A stretch of 64,000 bases of DNA from Streptomyces sp. CB01249. Its GTDB lineage: Bacteria > Actinomycetota > Actinomycetes > Streptomycetales > Streptomycetaceae. How positions within the stretch are numbered: the stretch's first letter is position 1; the number at the start of each line of letters is the position of its first letter. The stretch lies in NCBI RefSeq assembly GCF_001905735.1, contig NZ_LISW01000003.1, positions 248,341 to 312,340 on the forward strand, in the 5' to 3' direction. Below are positions 1 to 8,102 of this stretch, in pieces. Made by a program: the position numbers and the translations under genes. Under the pieces are notes generated by a model that saw only the letters and a program-made list of their open reading frames with translations, did not search any database and was not told the origin of the DNA.

Positions 1-1291
1 CGGCCCCGGTGTGGTCCGCGCCCGTCCCGGAGGCCAGCACGGTGCCGACGACGGCGACACCGAGCGCCGCCCCGATCTCGCGCGCCGCAGTGTTGAGCCC
101 GGAGCCGAGCCCGCTGCGGTGCGCGGGCAGCCCGGCGACGACGGCCACGGTGAGCGCGGGCGCGCAGAGCCCCGTACCGGCGGAGATGACGAGGAGGTAG
201 ACGGCGTACAGCGCGTACGGGGTGCTGCCGTCGGCGGTCGAGACGAGGAGCAGGCCCAGGCCGATCACCGCGAGCCCGCCGCCCGCCACCGGGCGGATGC
301 CGTACCGGTCCTGCCAGCGCGCCCCGAACTTCGGCATGACGGCCATCCCGACGGTGAGCGGCACGATCGCCACCCCGGCGAGGCCGACCGGGAAGCCCTT
401 CACGTACTGGAGGTACTGGGAGTTGACGTAGAACAGCGCGAACAGCCCGAAGAACGCGGTGGCGATGCCCAGGGTCCCGGCGCGCACCACGGGCGAGGCG
501 AAGATCCGGGGGTCGAGCAGCGGCCGTGCGGCGCGCAGCCCGTGGACGGTGAACACGGTGAGGAGTACGGCTCCGAGGCCGAAGGCGGTCAGCACCCGCG
601 CCGAGCCCCAGCCCTGCGGCGGACCCTCGATGATCCCGTACACCAGGGCGGTGAGGGCGGCGACGAGCAGCAGCGAGCCGAGCGGGTCGGGCGCGGAGTC
701 GGTGCGTTCGGGGCTGCGGGGCGTGAGGCGGGCGACGGCGAGCGCGAGCAGCGCGGCGAGCGGCACCATCGCCCAGAACAGGGCGCGCCAGGTGGAGAAC
801 TGGCCGGCGAGGCCGCCGCCGACGTTGCCCGCGAGGCCGCCGAGGCCCGCCGCGAGCGTCCAGGTCGCCAGCGCCTGGGACCTGCGGGCGGGCGGGGTGA
901 GGGTGATCAGGAGAGACATGGTCGCGGGCATGATCAGCGCGGCCCCGGCTCCGCAGATCCCGCGTCCGGCGATGAGCACGGCGGGGACGGTGGCGAGCGC
1001 GCTGACGGCGGCGCCCGCCGCGAAGAGGCCGAGTCCGGCGAGGAGGGCGCCCTTGCGGCCGAAGCGGTCGCCGAGCGCCCCGGCCGGGATCAGCAGTCCG
1101 GCGAAGACGATGACGTAGGCGTCGACCGACCACAGCAGTTCGCTGGAGGACGGGTGCAGGGCGGAGGCGGCGAGCTGGGGGATGAGCAGGTTGACGGCGG
1201 CGACCATGCCCTGCGCGACGAGCACACAGGCGCAGAGCACGTACTGCGCGGCGGGCGTAAGGCGCGGGGGCTTCTGGGCATACGGGGACAA
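1..1291 (-). CDS. DHA2-type MFS drug exporter (C-terminus beyond window)
   Basis: Membrane exporter of the 14-helix drug:H+ antiporter class, cut by the left window edge; about 430 residues are visible. I place the start at a TTG (1291-1289) because AGGAGG lies just upstream of it and the hydrophobic frame runs back only to there; no ATG fits. The motif-A loop GDRFGRKG sits at about residues 73-80, followed by GRGICGAGAALIMPA and a long series of hydrophobic segments. It is transcribed divergently from a LysR regulator with 90 bp between them, the usual arrangement for a LysR-controlled efflux gene. The substrate cannot be read from sequence. Family is certain; the unusual start codon is likely. 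Confidence 0.88.
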   Translation of the reverse strand, partial: MSPYAQKPPRLTPAAQYVLCACVLVAQGMVAAVNLLIPQLAASALHPSSSELLWSVDAYVIVFAGLLIPAGALGDRFGRKGALLAGLGLFAAGAAVSALATVPAVLIAGRGICGAGAALIMPATMSLLITLTPPARRSQALATWTLAAGLGGLAGNVGGGLAGQFSTWRALFWAMVPLAALLALAVARLTPRSPERTDSAPDPLGSLLLVAALTALVYGIIEGPPQGWGSARVLTAFGLGAVLLTVFTVHGLRAARPLLDPRIFASPVVRAGTLGIATAFFGLFALFYVNSQYLQYVKGFPVGLAGVAIVPLTVGMAVMPKFGARWQDRYGIRPVAGGGLAVIGLGLLLVSTADGSTPYALYAVYLLVISAGTGLCAPALTVAVVAGLPAHRSGLGSGLNTAAREIGAALGVAVVGTVLASGTGADHTGA

Positions 1292-1381
1292 CGCTCCTCC
1301 TGGGAGCCGTGGCGGGTGGGATGTGCTTCCACCGTAGAGTTGGCGCGACTTGCTTTCCAATGCATCTTCGACAAGGGATGT

Positions 1382-2338
1382 ATGCGCGTGACGCAATCCG
1401 GCCTTGACCTCAATCTTCTGGTCGCCCTGGACGTCCTCCTGGACGAATGCAGCGTCTCCGGGGCCGCCGCCCGGCTGCATCTGTCCGAGCCCGCGATGAG
1501 CCGCACCCTCGGCCGCATCCGCAAGGCGCTCGGCGATCCGGTGCTGGTGCGCGCCGGGCGCACGATGGTGCCCACCCCGCACGCCCTGGCCATCCACGGC
1601 GAGGTGCGCGCGGTCGTGGAGCGGGCGCGCGGACTGTTCCTGTCCGGCGGCAAGGTGGACCTGCGCGCCCTGTCGCGGACGTTCACGGTGCTGGCCCAGG
1701 ACACCCTGGCGGCGGTCTCCGGCCCCGCGCTGTTCGCCCGGATCGCCCGCGAGGCGCCGGGCGTACGGCTCCGCTTCCTGATGGAGAGCCATGTGGACGG
1801 CCCGTTCCTGCGCGAGGGCGCCGCCGACCTGGAGGTGGGGGTGCTCGACACGCGTTCCCCCGAGGTGCGCCGCGAACACCTCTACAACGACCGGATGATG
1901 GGCGTGGTGCGCCCGGGCCACCCGCTCCTGGACGGGGAGATCACCCCGGCCCGGTTCGCCGCCGCCGACCATGTGACGGTGTCCCGTCGTGGCCGGACGG
2001 CGGGCCCGGTGGACACCGCCCTCGCGGAACTCGGCCTGAGCAGGCGGGTCGTGGCCAGTGTGGGCACCCTTCCGTCGTCGCTGTTCATCCTGCTCAGCAG
2101 CGACCTGGTCGGGCTGACCTCCCTGCGGGCGCGCCCGTTGACAAAACCCCTGGGGCTGCGGACGTTCGAGATCCCCTTCGCGCTGCCGCCGCTCCCCTTC
2201 GGCATGGCCTGGCACCCGCGCCACGACGCGGATCCGGCCCACGCCTGGCTGCGGGAGTGCTTCCGGCAGCTGGCCCGCGAGGAGGCGCCGGACGGCGACG
2301 GCGGAAATCCGTTGTTCCCCGTTCCGCCGGGCGGCTAG
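1382..2338 (+). CDS. LysR-family transcriptional regulator
   Basis: DNA-binding regulator of 318 residues. The N-terminal winged helix-turn-helix covers about residues 10-70 (LLVALDVLLDECSVSGAAARLHLSEPAMSRTLGRIR, split here as two motifs: SVSGAAARLHLSEPAMSR is the recognition region), and a periplasmic-binding-protein-like effector domain follows. The frame is open far upstream of 1382, but that stretch is antisense to the exporter and has no LysR similarity, so ATG 1382 is chosen. It faces the DHA2 exporter gene across a 90 bp gap and probably controls it and itself; its inducer is unknown. Confidence 0.9.
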   Translation: MRVTQSGLDLNLLVALDVLLDECSVSGAAARLHLSEPAMSRTLGRIRKALGDPVLVRAGRTMVPTPHALAIHGEVRAVVERARGLFLSGGKVDLRALSRTFTVLAQDTLAAVSGPALFARIAREAPGVRLRFLMESHVDGPFLREGAADLEVGVLDTRSPEVRREHLYNDRMMGVVRPGHPLLDGEITPARFAAADHVTVSRRGRTAGPVDTALAELGLSRRVVASVGTLPSSLFILLSSDLVGLTSLRARPLTKPLGLRTFEIPFALPPLPFGMAWHPRHDADPAHAWLRECFRQLAREEAPDGDGGNPLFPVPPGG

Positions 2339-2372
2339 CCTCCCCTCACCCGACGACCCGAAGGAGGGAAAG

Positions 2373-2399
2373 TTGCCCGGTAGCCCTCGCACGCGCTGA
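2373..2399 (+). other. Possible 8-codon leader ORF before the MFS gene
   Basis: A near-perfect ribosome site (AAGGAGGG) is followed four bases later by TTG and an eight-codon frame encoding (M)PGSPRTR, then TGA. It lies in the 194 bp between the LysR gene and an MFS exporter gene, 134 bp before the exporter start. Such leader peptides can control downstream resistance genes by ribosome stalling, but here the only evidence is the strong ribosome site without any longer gene behind it. It could be a chance match. Confidence 0.25.
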
Positions 2400-2532
2400 C
2401 GTCGTAGAACGACCCGTCATCGCGTGCTGCCTCCGAGCGCGGCACAGCGAGCCCTTCCCGCCGGACCGCCGACGCACACCTCTGCGTCGCGCGGCGGCGG
2501 AGCCTTGCCGTCCGCAGCCCGAAGGGGCCCCC

Positions 2533-3822
2533 GTGCATCCCGATTCCCGTATCCCCTCCCCCGCCCTCCGGCGGGACTCCGCCTTCCTGCGTCTGTGGGC
2601 CGGGCAGACCGCCTCCCAGTTCGGTGAGCAGGCGCTCCTGGTCGTGCTGCCGCTAGTCGCCGTCGTCTCGCTGCACGCCGACGCGGGCGCGCTCGGTCTG
2701 CTGCGCGCGGTGGAGCAGGCGCCGATCCTGCTGCTGTCGCTGTTCGCGGGCGCGTGGGCGGACCGCCGCCGCACCCGCACGGTGATGGTGGCGGCGGACC
2801 TGGGCCGGGCGCTGGCCCTGGCGGCGGTGCCCCTGGCGCTGCTGCTCGGCGTGCTCGGGCTGCCGGTCCTGCTCGTGGTGGCCGCCCTGCTCGGGGTGGG
2901 CAGCGTGTTCTTCGACGTGGCGTACCAGGCGTCGCTGGTGCGGCTGGTGGACCGCGAGCTGCTGATGCGGGGCAACAGCGCGCTGGAGGGCAGCAGGTCG
3001 GCGGCGCGGATCGGCGGCCCGGCGCTCGGCGGCGCGCTGATGTCGCTGTTCTCGCCGCTGCTCGCGGTCGTCACCGGTGCGGGCTTCTTCGTGCTGTCGG
3101 CCGTGTCGATCGGCCGCATCCGCCGCCCGGAACGCGTACCCGCCCCCGCCGGGGCTCCGGCACCGGTCCTGCGGCGCATCCACGAGGGGCTCCGCTTCGT
3201 GGCCCGGCATCCGGCGCTGCGTGCGGTGGGGCTGGCGTCGGCCCTGTTCCAGTTCTCGCTCGCCGCGCTGATGACGGTCTATCTGCTGTTCCTGCCGCGC
3301 GAACTGGGCCTGTCCGGCGCCGAAGTGGGCCTGGCGCTCGCGGCGACGGGCCCGGGCGCGGTGCTGGGGTCGCTGCTCGCGGCGAGGCTGCCGGAGCGGC
3401 TGGGGTACGGCGTGGTGCTGGTGGGGTCGGCGGTCCTGGCGGACGGCGTGATGCTCGGCGTACCGGCGCTGCACGGCTCCGGGCCCCTGGTCCTGCCCGC
3501 GCTGATGGCCGTCAACCTGGTCTTCGGTACGTTCGGCCAGCTGGTCAACGTCACGGTGATGTCCGTACGGCAGGCGGTCACGCCGGTCCGCATCCAGGCG
3601 CGGGTGGTGGCGACGATCAACTTCGCGGGGATGGGCCTCACCCCGTTCGGCTCGCTGCTCGGCGGCTTCCTCGCGGGTACGTGGGGGCTGCGCCCGAGCC
3701 TCCTCGTCACGGCGGTCGCGCTCGCCCTCTCCCCGCTCTTCATGGCGCTCTCCCCCTTGGCCCGCCTGGGGAAGGTCCTTCCCGTCGCAGCTCAGGGCGG
3801 CCCGTCATATGCCGGTGAGTGA
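2533..3822 (+). CDS. MFS transporter
   Basis: Twelve-helix major facilitator exporter of 429 residues, of the EntS/enterobactin-exporter-like type common beside regulators in Streptomyces. The GTG at 2533 follows GAAGGGG by about eight bases and starts just before the first cytoplasmic segment (LRRDSAFLRLWAGQTASQFG). The motif-A loop appears as AGAWADRRRTRTVM near residue 75. The frame extends upstream through the antisense of LysR, which is not coding. It precedes a PadR regulator by 25 bp on the same strand. Its substrate is unknown. Confidence 0.87.
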   Translation: MHPDSRIPSPALRRDSAFLRLWAGQTASQFGEQALLVVLPLVAVVSLHADAGALGLLRAVEQAPILLLSLFAGAWADRRRTRTVMVAADLGRALALAAVPLALLLGVLGLPVLLVVAALLGVGSVFFDVAYQASLVRLVDRELLMRGNSALEGSRSAARIGGPALGGALMSLFSPLLAVVTGAGFFVLSAVSIGRIRRPERVPAPAGAPAPVLRRIHEGLRFVARHPALRAVGLASALFQFSLAALMTVYLLFLPRELGLSGAEVGLALAATGPGAVLGSLLAARLPERLGYGVVLVGSAVLADGVMLGVPALHGSGPLVLPALMAVNLVFGTFGQLVNVTVMSVRQAVTPVRIQARVVATINFAGMGLTPFGSLLGGFLAGTWGLRPSLLVTAVALALSPLFMALSPLARLGKVLPVAAQGGPSYAGE

Positions 3823-3847
3823 CCCATGCCTGGCGTACGATACGGGC

Positions 3848-4186
3848 ATGAGTGAACGCGCGATGCAGGAACCGACCCTCCTCCTCCTGACCGCCCTGGC
3901 GGACGAGCCCCGGCACGGATACGCCATCGCGCGCGAGGTCGAGACGATCTCCGGCGGCCGGGTCAAAATGCGCACCGGCACGCTGTACGGGGCGCTGGAA
4001 CGGCTGCTGAACGAGGGCCTGATCGAGGTGCACGCGGAGGAGGTCGTGGACAGCCGGCTCCGCCGCACCTACACGCTCACCGCGACCGGCCGGGAGACCC
4101 TGGCCGCCGAGGCCCGCCGGATCGCCGCCACCGCCCGCGAGGCGACCCGGCGCCTGGGGGTCGCCGGGAAGCCGGCCACCGCGTGA
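3848..4186 (+). CDS. PadR-family transcriptional regulator
   Basis: Short winged-helix regulator of 112 residues with the PadR signature (LLLLTALADEPRHGYAIARE, then GTLYGALERLLNEGLIE) and no C-terminal extension. An upstream in-frame ATG at 3809 exists, but TACGAT ends seven bases before ATG 3848, so transcription probably begins at this ATG and the mRNA is leaderless. Its stop overlaps the GTG of the next gene (GTGA), the standard Streptomyces pairing of a PadR gene with a membrane-protein gene, except that the partner here is broken. A PadR protein normally represses its own operon. Confidence 0.92.
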   Translation: MSERAMQEPTLLLLTALADEPRHGYAIAREVETISGGRVKMRTGTLYGALERLLNEGLIEVHAEEVVDSRLRRTYTLTATGRETLAAEARRIAATAREATRRLGVAGKPATA

Positions 4187-5236
4187 GCACCCCGCTCCTG
4201 CGGCTCTACCCGGCCGGGTACCGCCGCGCGTTCGGGGCGGACATCGCGGAGGCGTACCGCTAGGCGACCGAGGGCGCGGGCCGGACCGCCCGGTTCCGGG
4301 AGGCGGGCGACCTGGTGGCGCACGCGCTGCGGATGCGGCTGCGCCTGGGGGCGCCTTGTCGATCAGGGCCGGATCAGGCCGCGGCGGCTGGTGCGGTGCA
4401 TCGCAAGGCGCCGGAACGTCCTAATGGCGGAGCCATTCGGTCGTTCCGGCAACGCCGCGAGGTGCCGTGCCAGGCGTCGCGGACCCGGCCCTGATCGACA
4501 AGGCGCCCCCGCAGGTTCCGCGCAGCCCGCCGGCCGCCTGTTCGCGGCCGCCGCGCCCTTCGCGCTCGCCGCGACGGCCGCGTACGCCGCCTTCGGCCTG
4601 GTCTCGATGCTCGGCGACTGGCGGCTGAGCGGGAACCCGGACTTCCTGGTCCCGCTCAGCTTCGTCATGATCGGCTGCGACCTGGTGACGCTGGCGGGGG
4701 CGGTCCTGGCGCTGGGCGGGCGGTTCGCGGCGGGGGCGCGGTGCGCGTTCGCGGGCACGCTGGCCCAGGAGTTCGCGCTCCTCGTGGTCCCGCTGGCGGC
4801 CGGGGTACTGCCCCCGACCGCCGCCGCCCCGTATCTCCTGGCCCCGGTCGCGGTGGCCGCGCTGCCGCTGGCCTGCCCGCCGGATCTGCGCCCGCCCGGC
4901 CGCTCCCTGGGCGCCGCGGCCCGGATCGCGCTGCTGCTGTGGACCGGGCTCGCGGTGGCCGCCCTGACCCTGGCGGACACCGGCAGCCATCTCGCCTACG
5001 TGCTCTGGCGGTTGGGCGTCCCGATGGCCGCCGCCCTGCTCCTCGCGGGCCGCCCGGCACTGGCCCGCCTGCGCACGCCCGGCCGGTTCGCGCTGGCCGG
5101 GGCGCCGTTCGTCGCGATGGGGTACTGCGCCGGGGCGGTGGACCGGGACACCGTGGTCCCGGCGCTGGCCGTCGTGGCGGCGGCGGGGGTGGCGCTGCGG
5201 CTGTGGCGGCTGCGGGGCGGGACGAGCACCGGCTGA
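4183..5236 (+). pseudogene. PadR-coupled membrane protein gene, broken by an amber codon and a MITE
   Basis: The reading frame begins at GTG 4183, overlapping the PadR stop, and encodes a typical N-terminus (STPLLRLYPAGYRRAFG) but meets TAG at 4261-4263 after 26 codons. The frame then continues (ATEGAGRTARFREAGDLVAH) until a 164 bp inverted-repeat element at 4347-4510. Beyond the element coding resumes in a different frame as a hydrophobic protein with about six membrane segments (from AAAAPFALAATAAYAAFGL to the stop at 5236). Both halves match the layout expected of one integral membrane protein of about 290-300 residues. Function of the intact family is unknown to me. An ATG at 4391 lies inside the element and is not a real start. 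Confidence 0.85.
4347..4510. mobile_element. MITE-like palindromic element, 26 bp perfect terminal repeats
   Basis: The ends 4347-4372 and 4485-4510 are perfect 26 bp inverted repeats (GGGGGCGCCTTGTCGATCAG is the outer part of each arm). The middle is also an imperfect palindrome: GCCGGAACG and CGTTCCGGC flank a short centre around 4430-4450. The whole element could fold as one long hairpin and encodes no protein of its own. It sits inside the coding region of a membrane-protein gene and shifts its frame. I could not identify a convincing target-site duplication or the parent insertion sequence in the window. Confidence 0.8.
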
Positions 5237-5298
5237 GGCAGCCGGGCGGGCACCGGCCGACGGAGGGCCGGGCGGGCAGCAGCCGAGGCGCGGGGGCG

Positions 5299-6072
5299 TC
5301 AGGCGGTCACGCGTATCTTCGACTGCCCGTGCCCCAGCTTCTCCCAGTCCTCCATGAACCGCGCCCGCAGCCCGTGCCGGGCGGCGAGGGCGATCAGGGT
5401 CTCGGTGCGGTAGTAGAAGTCCTCGCGCAGCACCTGGTGTTCGGCGCCGGTGGTGCGGTCGAAGGTGAAGTCGAAGTGCCCGCCGGGCGCCAGGACGCGG
5501 CCCACATGGGCCAGGCACTCCTCGATGATCTCGATCGGCGAGTGGGAGAACACGCTGTGCGCGTGGACGACGTCGAAGTGCGCGTCCGGCAGGAAGTCCA
5601 GCGTCAGGTCCTTGGTGATGGTCAGGTGCGGCACCTTGGTCTGGAGCCCCTGCGTGGTCAGGGTCTGCTTGGCGGCGATGAGGATGTCGGGCGAGATGTC
5701 GATGCCGTAGTAGTGCCCGGGCTCCAGGTAGTCGATGAACCGCCAGCCGGCCCGGAGGTTCCCGCACCCGATGTCGAGCATCCTGGCGCCGGGGGCGAGC
5801 CCGTGCTCCACGAGGTAGTCGAACTGCATCTGCCCCAGGGCCAGCCAGCGTTCGTGCGTCTGGCTGCCGACGGCGGCCTCCGGGTTGCGCCGGGTGTCCG
5901 AGGCCATCACGGCCCGGTAGTAGTTCACGTGGTCCGGGTGCTTGAAGGCCAGCCACCGGTCACGCGCGGCCCGCTTCAGGTAGGGCGCGATGCGGTCCGG
6001 CCGGCTCGCGGCGTAACGGACCTTGTGGGCCAGGGACTCGCGGTTGGCGACGAGGTTCTTCTTGGATGCCAT
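5299..6072 (-). CDS. Class I SAM-dependent methyltransferase
   Basis: A 257-residue protein with a Rossmann-type methyltransferase fold. The SAM-binding motif I is MLDIGCGNLRAG (about residues 93-105), the acidic loop follows in YYGIDISPDILIAAK, and HFDVVHAHSVFSH is the post-motif region. The first 80 residues are basic and may hold the acceptor-recognition part. The start at 6072 is fixed by a promoter whose -10 ends six bases before the ATG (leaderless). The frame is open upstream but antisense to the next exporter gene. The methyl acceptor is unknown. Confidence 0.88.
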   Translation of the reverse strand: MASKKNLVANRESLAHKVRYAASRPDRIAPYLKRAARDRWLAFKHPDHVNYYRAVMASDTRRNPEAAVGSQTHERWLALGQMQFDYLVEHGLAPGARMLDIGCGNLRAGWRFIDYLEPGHYYGIDISPDILIAAKQTLTTQGLQTKVPHLTITKDLTLDFLPDAHFDVVHAHSVFSHSPIEIIEECLAHVGRVLAPGGHFDFTFDRTTGAEHQVLREDFYYRTETLIALAARHGLRARFMEDWEKLGHGQSKIRVTA

Positions 6073-6078
6073 GGCGCC

Positions 6079-6106
6079 ACTATAGGTCGGTGACCGACAT
6101 ATGCAA
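6079..6106 (-). promoter_or_regulatory. Leaderless promoter with operator-like palindrome in its spacer
   Basis: On the minus strand TTGCAT (6106-6101) and TATAGT (6084-6079) are separated by 16 bases, with the methyltransferase ATG six bases after the -10. The spacer contains the perfect inverted repeat GTCGGTcACCGAC (6098-6086), exactly where a repressor would block polymerase. Direct reading of the sequence; function is inferred. Confidence 0.65.
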
Positions 6107-6152
6107 ACCAACGACTCTTCGGCCTGCCCGGAACCGGAGGCGCCGGGGCGCC

Positions 6153-7397
6153 TCACTTCCGCCTGATCCGGCGCACATCGCGTACGCAGGCGTTGGCGAC
6201 CCCGGCGGCGAGGATGACGGCGGAGCACACCAGGAGGATGTGCCCGCCGGACCAGTAGGCGGACGCGGCCGCGACCACGAGGTAGCCGAGGGGGATCGCG
6301 ATCTGCTCCCCCAGCGAGTTGAAGGCGTTGAGGCGCCCCAACTCCTCGTCGGGGACCTGCTGTTGCATGGCGGTGGACCAGGCGACGATGGCCACGTCCA
6401 TCCCCGCCCCGGCGACGGCGGCCGCCCCCAGCACCCAGAGCAGCGGCAGCCCGAGCCCCATCGCGGCCAACGGCAGGAAGAGCCCGGAACTCGTCACCAC
6501 GCAGACCAGCACGAGCCGCTGCGGCTTCCACAGCAGGCAGACGAACGTCCCCGCGAGCAGCCCGGCCGCGAACGCCCCCTGCACCAGCCCCCAGGACCCG
6601 GCGCCCGCGTAGTCGCGGTCCGCCACGAGCGGCCCGAGCAGCTGGTACCCGGCCAGCCAGGCGGCCACGACCGCCGTACCGCACAGGGTGTAGCTCCACA
6701 GCCAGACCCGGGACCTGAAGCCGGCCCACCCGACCCGCAGATCGGCCAGCAGCCCCGCGCCCCGACCTCCGGCGGACACCGTCCCCGCGAGCCGCAGCCC
6801 CGCCAGCAGCAGCGCGGCCACGATGAAGGTCACGGCGTCCCACCCGAGCGCCCAAGCGGGCCCGGTCAGCGCGACGACGAACCCGCCGACGACGGGTCCG
6901 ACGACCTTGACCGCGTTCCTGGGCACCCGGACCAGCGCGTTGGCCTGCTGAAGCCGCCCGGGTCCCACGAGCCGGGGCACGACCCCCTGGGCCGCCGGCG
7001 TGGTGAACGCGGCCGCCGCCCCCGAGGCGCAGGCGCACAGACTGATCGCGGCGGTGGTCGCCGTCCCGGTCGCCATGAGCACGGCCACGACCGCCTGCGC
7101 GGCGCCCGCAACCAGGTTGCCGAGGAAGAGGATCCGGCTGCGCGAGACCCGGTCCGCCAGCACGCCGCCGAGGAGCAGCAGGACCAGGGCCGGCACGGTG
7201 TTGGCGGTCAGCACGATCCCGAGCGACCGTGCTCCCCCGCCCTGCTCGATCACGGCGAACGCCAGGGCCACGGGGGCCATCGCGGACCCGGTCGCGGAGA
7301 CGAGGTGAGCGAGCAGGAACCGCCGGAAGGCGGGCAATCGCAACGGCGAAACGCCCTGGTCGCCGACGGTCATCAGTCCAGCACGCGTGTCAGCCAT
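6153..7397 (-). CDS. MFS transporter
   Basis: Twelve-helix MFS exporter of 414 residues, of the enterobactin-exporter/tetracycline-like type. The short cytoplasmic N-terminus leads into FRRFLLAHLVSATGSAMAPV; motif A is GGVLADRVSRSRILFLGN (about residues 78-95). TACCCT lies six bases before the ATG, so the gene probably starts leaderless from its own promoter. It runs in the same direction as the methyltransferase gene, 80 bp downstream, which has a separate promoter. Substrate unknown. Confidence 0.88.
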   Translation of the reverse strand: MADTRAGLMTVGDQGVSPLRLPAFRRFLLAHLVSATGSAMAPVALAFAVIEQGGGARSLGIVLTANTVPALVLLLLGGVLADRVSRSRILFLGNLVAGAAQAVVAVLMATGTATTAAISLCACASGAAAAFTTPAAQGVVPRLVGPGRLQQANALVRVPRNAVKVVGPVVGGFVVALTGPAWALGWDAVTFIVAALLLAGLRLAGTVSAGGRGAGLLADLRVGWAGFRSRVWLWSYTLCGTAVVAAWLAGYQLLGPLVADRDYAGAGSWGLVQGAFAAGLLAGTFVCLLWKPQRLVLVCVVTSSGLFLPLAAMGLGLPLLWVLGAAAVAGAGMDVAIVAWSTAMQQQVPDEELGRLNAFNSLGEQIAIPLGYLVVAAASAYWSGGHILLVCSAVILAAGVANACVRDVRRIRRK

Positions 7398-7451
7398 CCC
7401 GGCAGGGTAGGGGCGGCACGGCCGGAGGGCACCCGGCTTTCGGAACGCGCC

Positions 7452-7637
7452 CTAGCGCCGCCCGTGGTCGGGGTCGGCGTCCAGGCCGGGCAACTCCTCG
7501 TGCCCTTCCGAGTAGTGGTTGACCCACCCGCAGAGCGCACAGGCGTACCGCCCGGCCAGACCGTGCACCTCGGTGCCGCACCGCGCGCAGTCGGTGCGGG
7601 TGATCTCGGGAATCTTCGGTTCGGGCTCGCTGGTCAC
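7452..7637 (-). CDS. Small zinc-ribbon protein
   Basis: A 61-residue soluble protein with two CxxC knuckles (CARCGTEVHG and CALCGWVNHY, about residues 17-39) that should bind one zinc ion, followed by an acidic tail. The GTG start overlaps the TGA of a decayed upstream frame (GTGA), so the gene was once the second member of a coupled operon. Whether it is still expressed now that the upstream gene and its promoter are lost is unclear. Function unknown. Confidence 0.75.
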   Translation of the reverse strand: MTSEPEPKIPEITRTDCARCGTEVHGLAGRYACALCGWVNHYSEGHEELPGLDADPDHGRR

Positions 7638-7795
7638 ACGGGGACTGTACCGAGTGGAGCGCTCTCCGCGGAGTTCGCGTACGGACTGATCATGGTGTCG
7701 ACGTACACCTCGGGCGGCCCCTCCAGGAAGGCCGGCAGGTTGTCGAGAAGGGCGCGCAGCGCGGGCAGGTCGTTGTGCCGGTCCAGGTCCTCCTA
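7634..7795 (-). pseudogene. C-terminal remnant of a deleted gene
   Basis: An open frame without a usable start encodes EDLDRHNDLPALRALLDNLP and then FLEGPPEVYVDTMISPYANS to a TGA at 7636-7634 that overlaps the zinc-ribbon start. It is bounded upstream by TAG at 7795-7793. The sequence reads like the natural end of a larger protein, and the tight overlap with the next gene supports this. The rest of the gene is missing at the same point where the facing MerR gene loses its 5' end. The family is not identifiable from about 50 residues. Confidence 0.6.
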
Positions 7796-7797
7796 AG

Positions 7798-8079
7798 GGC
7801 CTCCTCGCCTCCCACCGCCTCGCGGGCGGTCACCGCCGCTACGACGCCGACGCCCCCGCCGTGGTCCGCCGCATCCGCTCGCTCCTCGACGCGGGCCTGC
7901 CGACCCGGACCATCCGCGACCTGCTCCCGTGCGTACGGCAGGACGGCACGGTGGCCCTGTGCAAGCTCGACACCCTGGAACAGCACCTCCAGGGCCTGGA
8001 CGACCGCATCTCCGCACTCCAGGAGACCCGCTCGTCGCTGTCCGTCCTGGTCACGGCGGCCCGGGCGGAGGAGGCATGA
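7798..8079 (+). pseudogene. 5'-truncated MerR-family regulator
   Basis: From 7798 the frame encodes the second half of a MerR helix-turn-helix (GLLASHRLAGGHRRYDADAP), then VVRRIRSLLDAGLPTRTIRD and the linker/dimerisation helix to TGA at 8079. The first 20 or so residues, including the recognition helix and the tyrosine pair normally before GLL, are absent. GTG 7861 could start a peptide but would lack the DNA-binding half. The break at about 7795 is also where the opposite-strand gene breaks, so one deletion of the shared divergent promoter region explains both. Confidence 0.8.
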
Positions 8080-8102
8080 CGGCCACGCCCTAAGGTGTGC
8101 CG

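Noticed and set aside
11..1381. Long plus-strand open frame leading into the LysR gene
   Set aside because: Its product is Arg/Gly/Asp-rich without any domain and it is exactly antisense to a well-formed DHA2 exporter on the minus strand.
4391..4510. ATG start for the membrane protein at 4391
   Set aside because: It lies inside the palindromic element and would encode the element itself.
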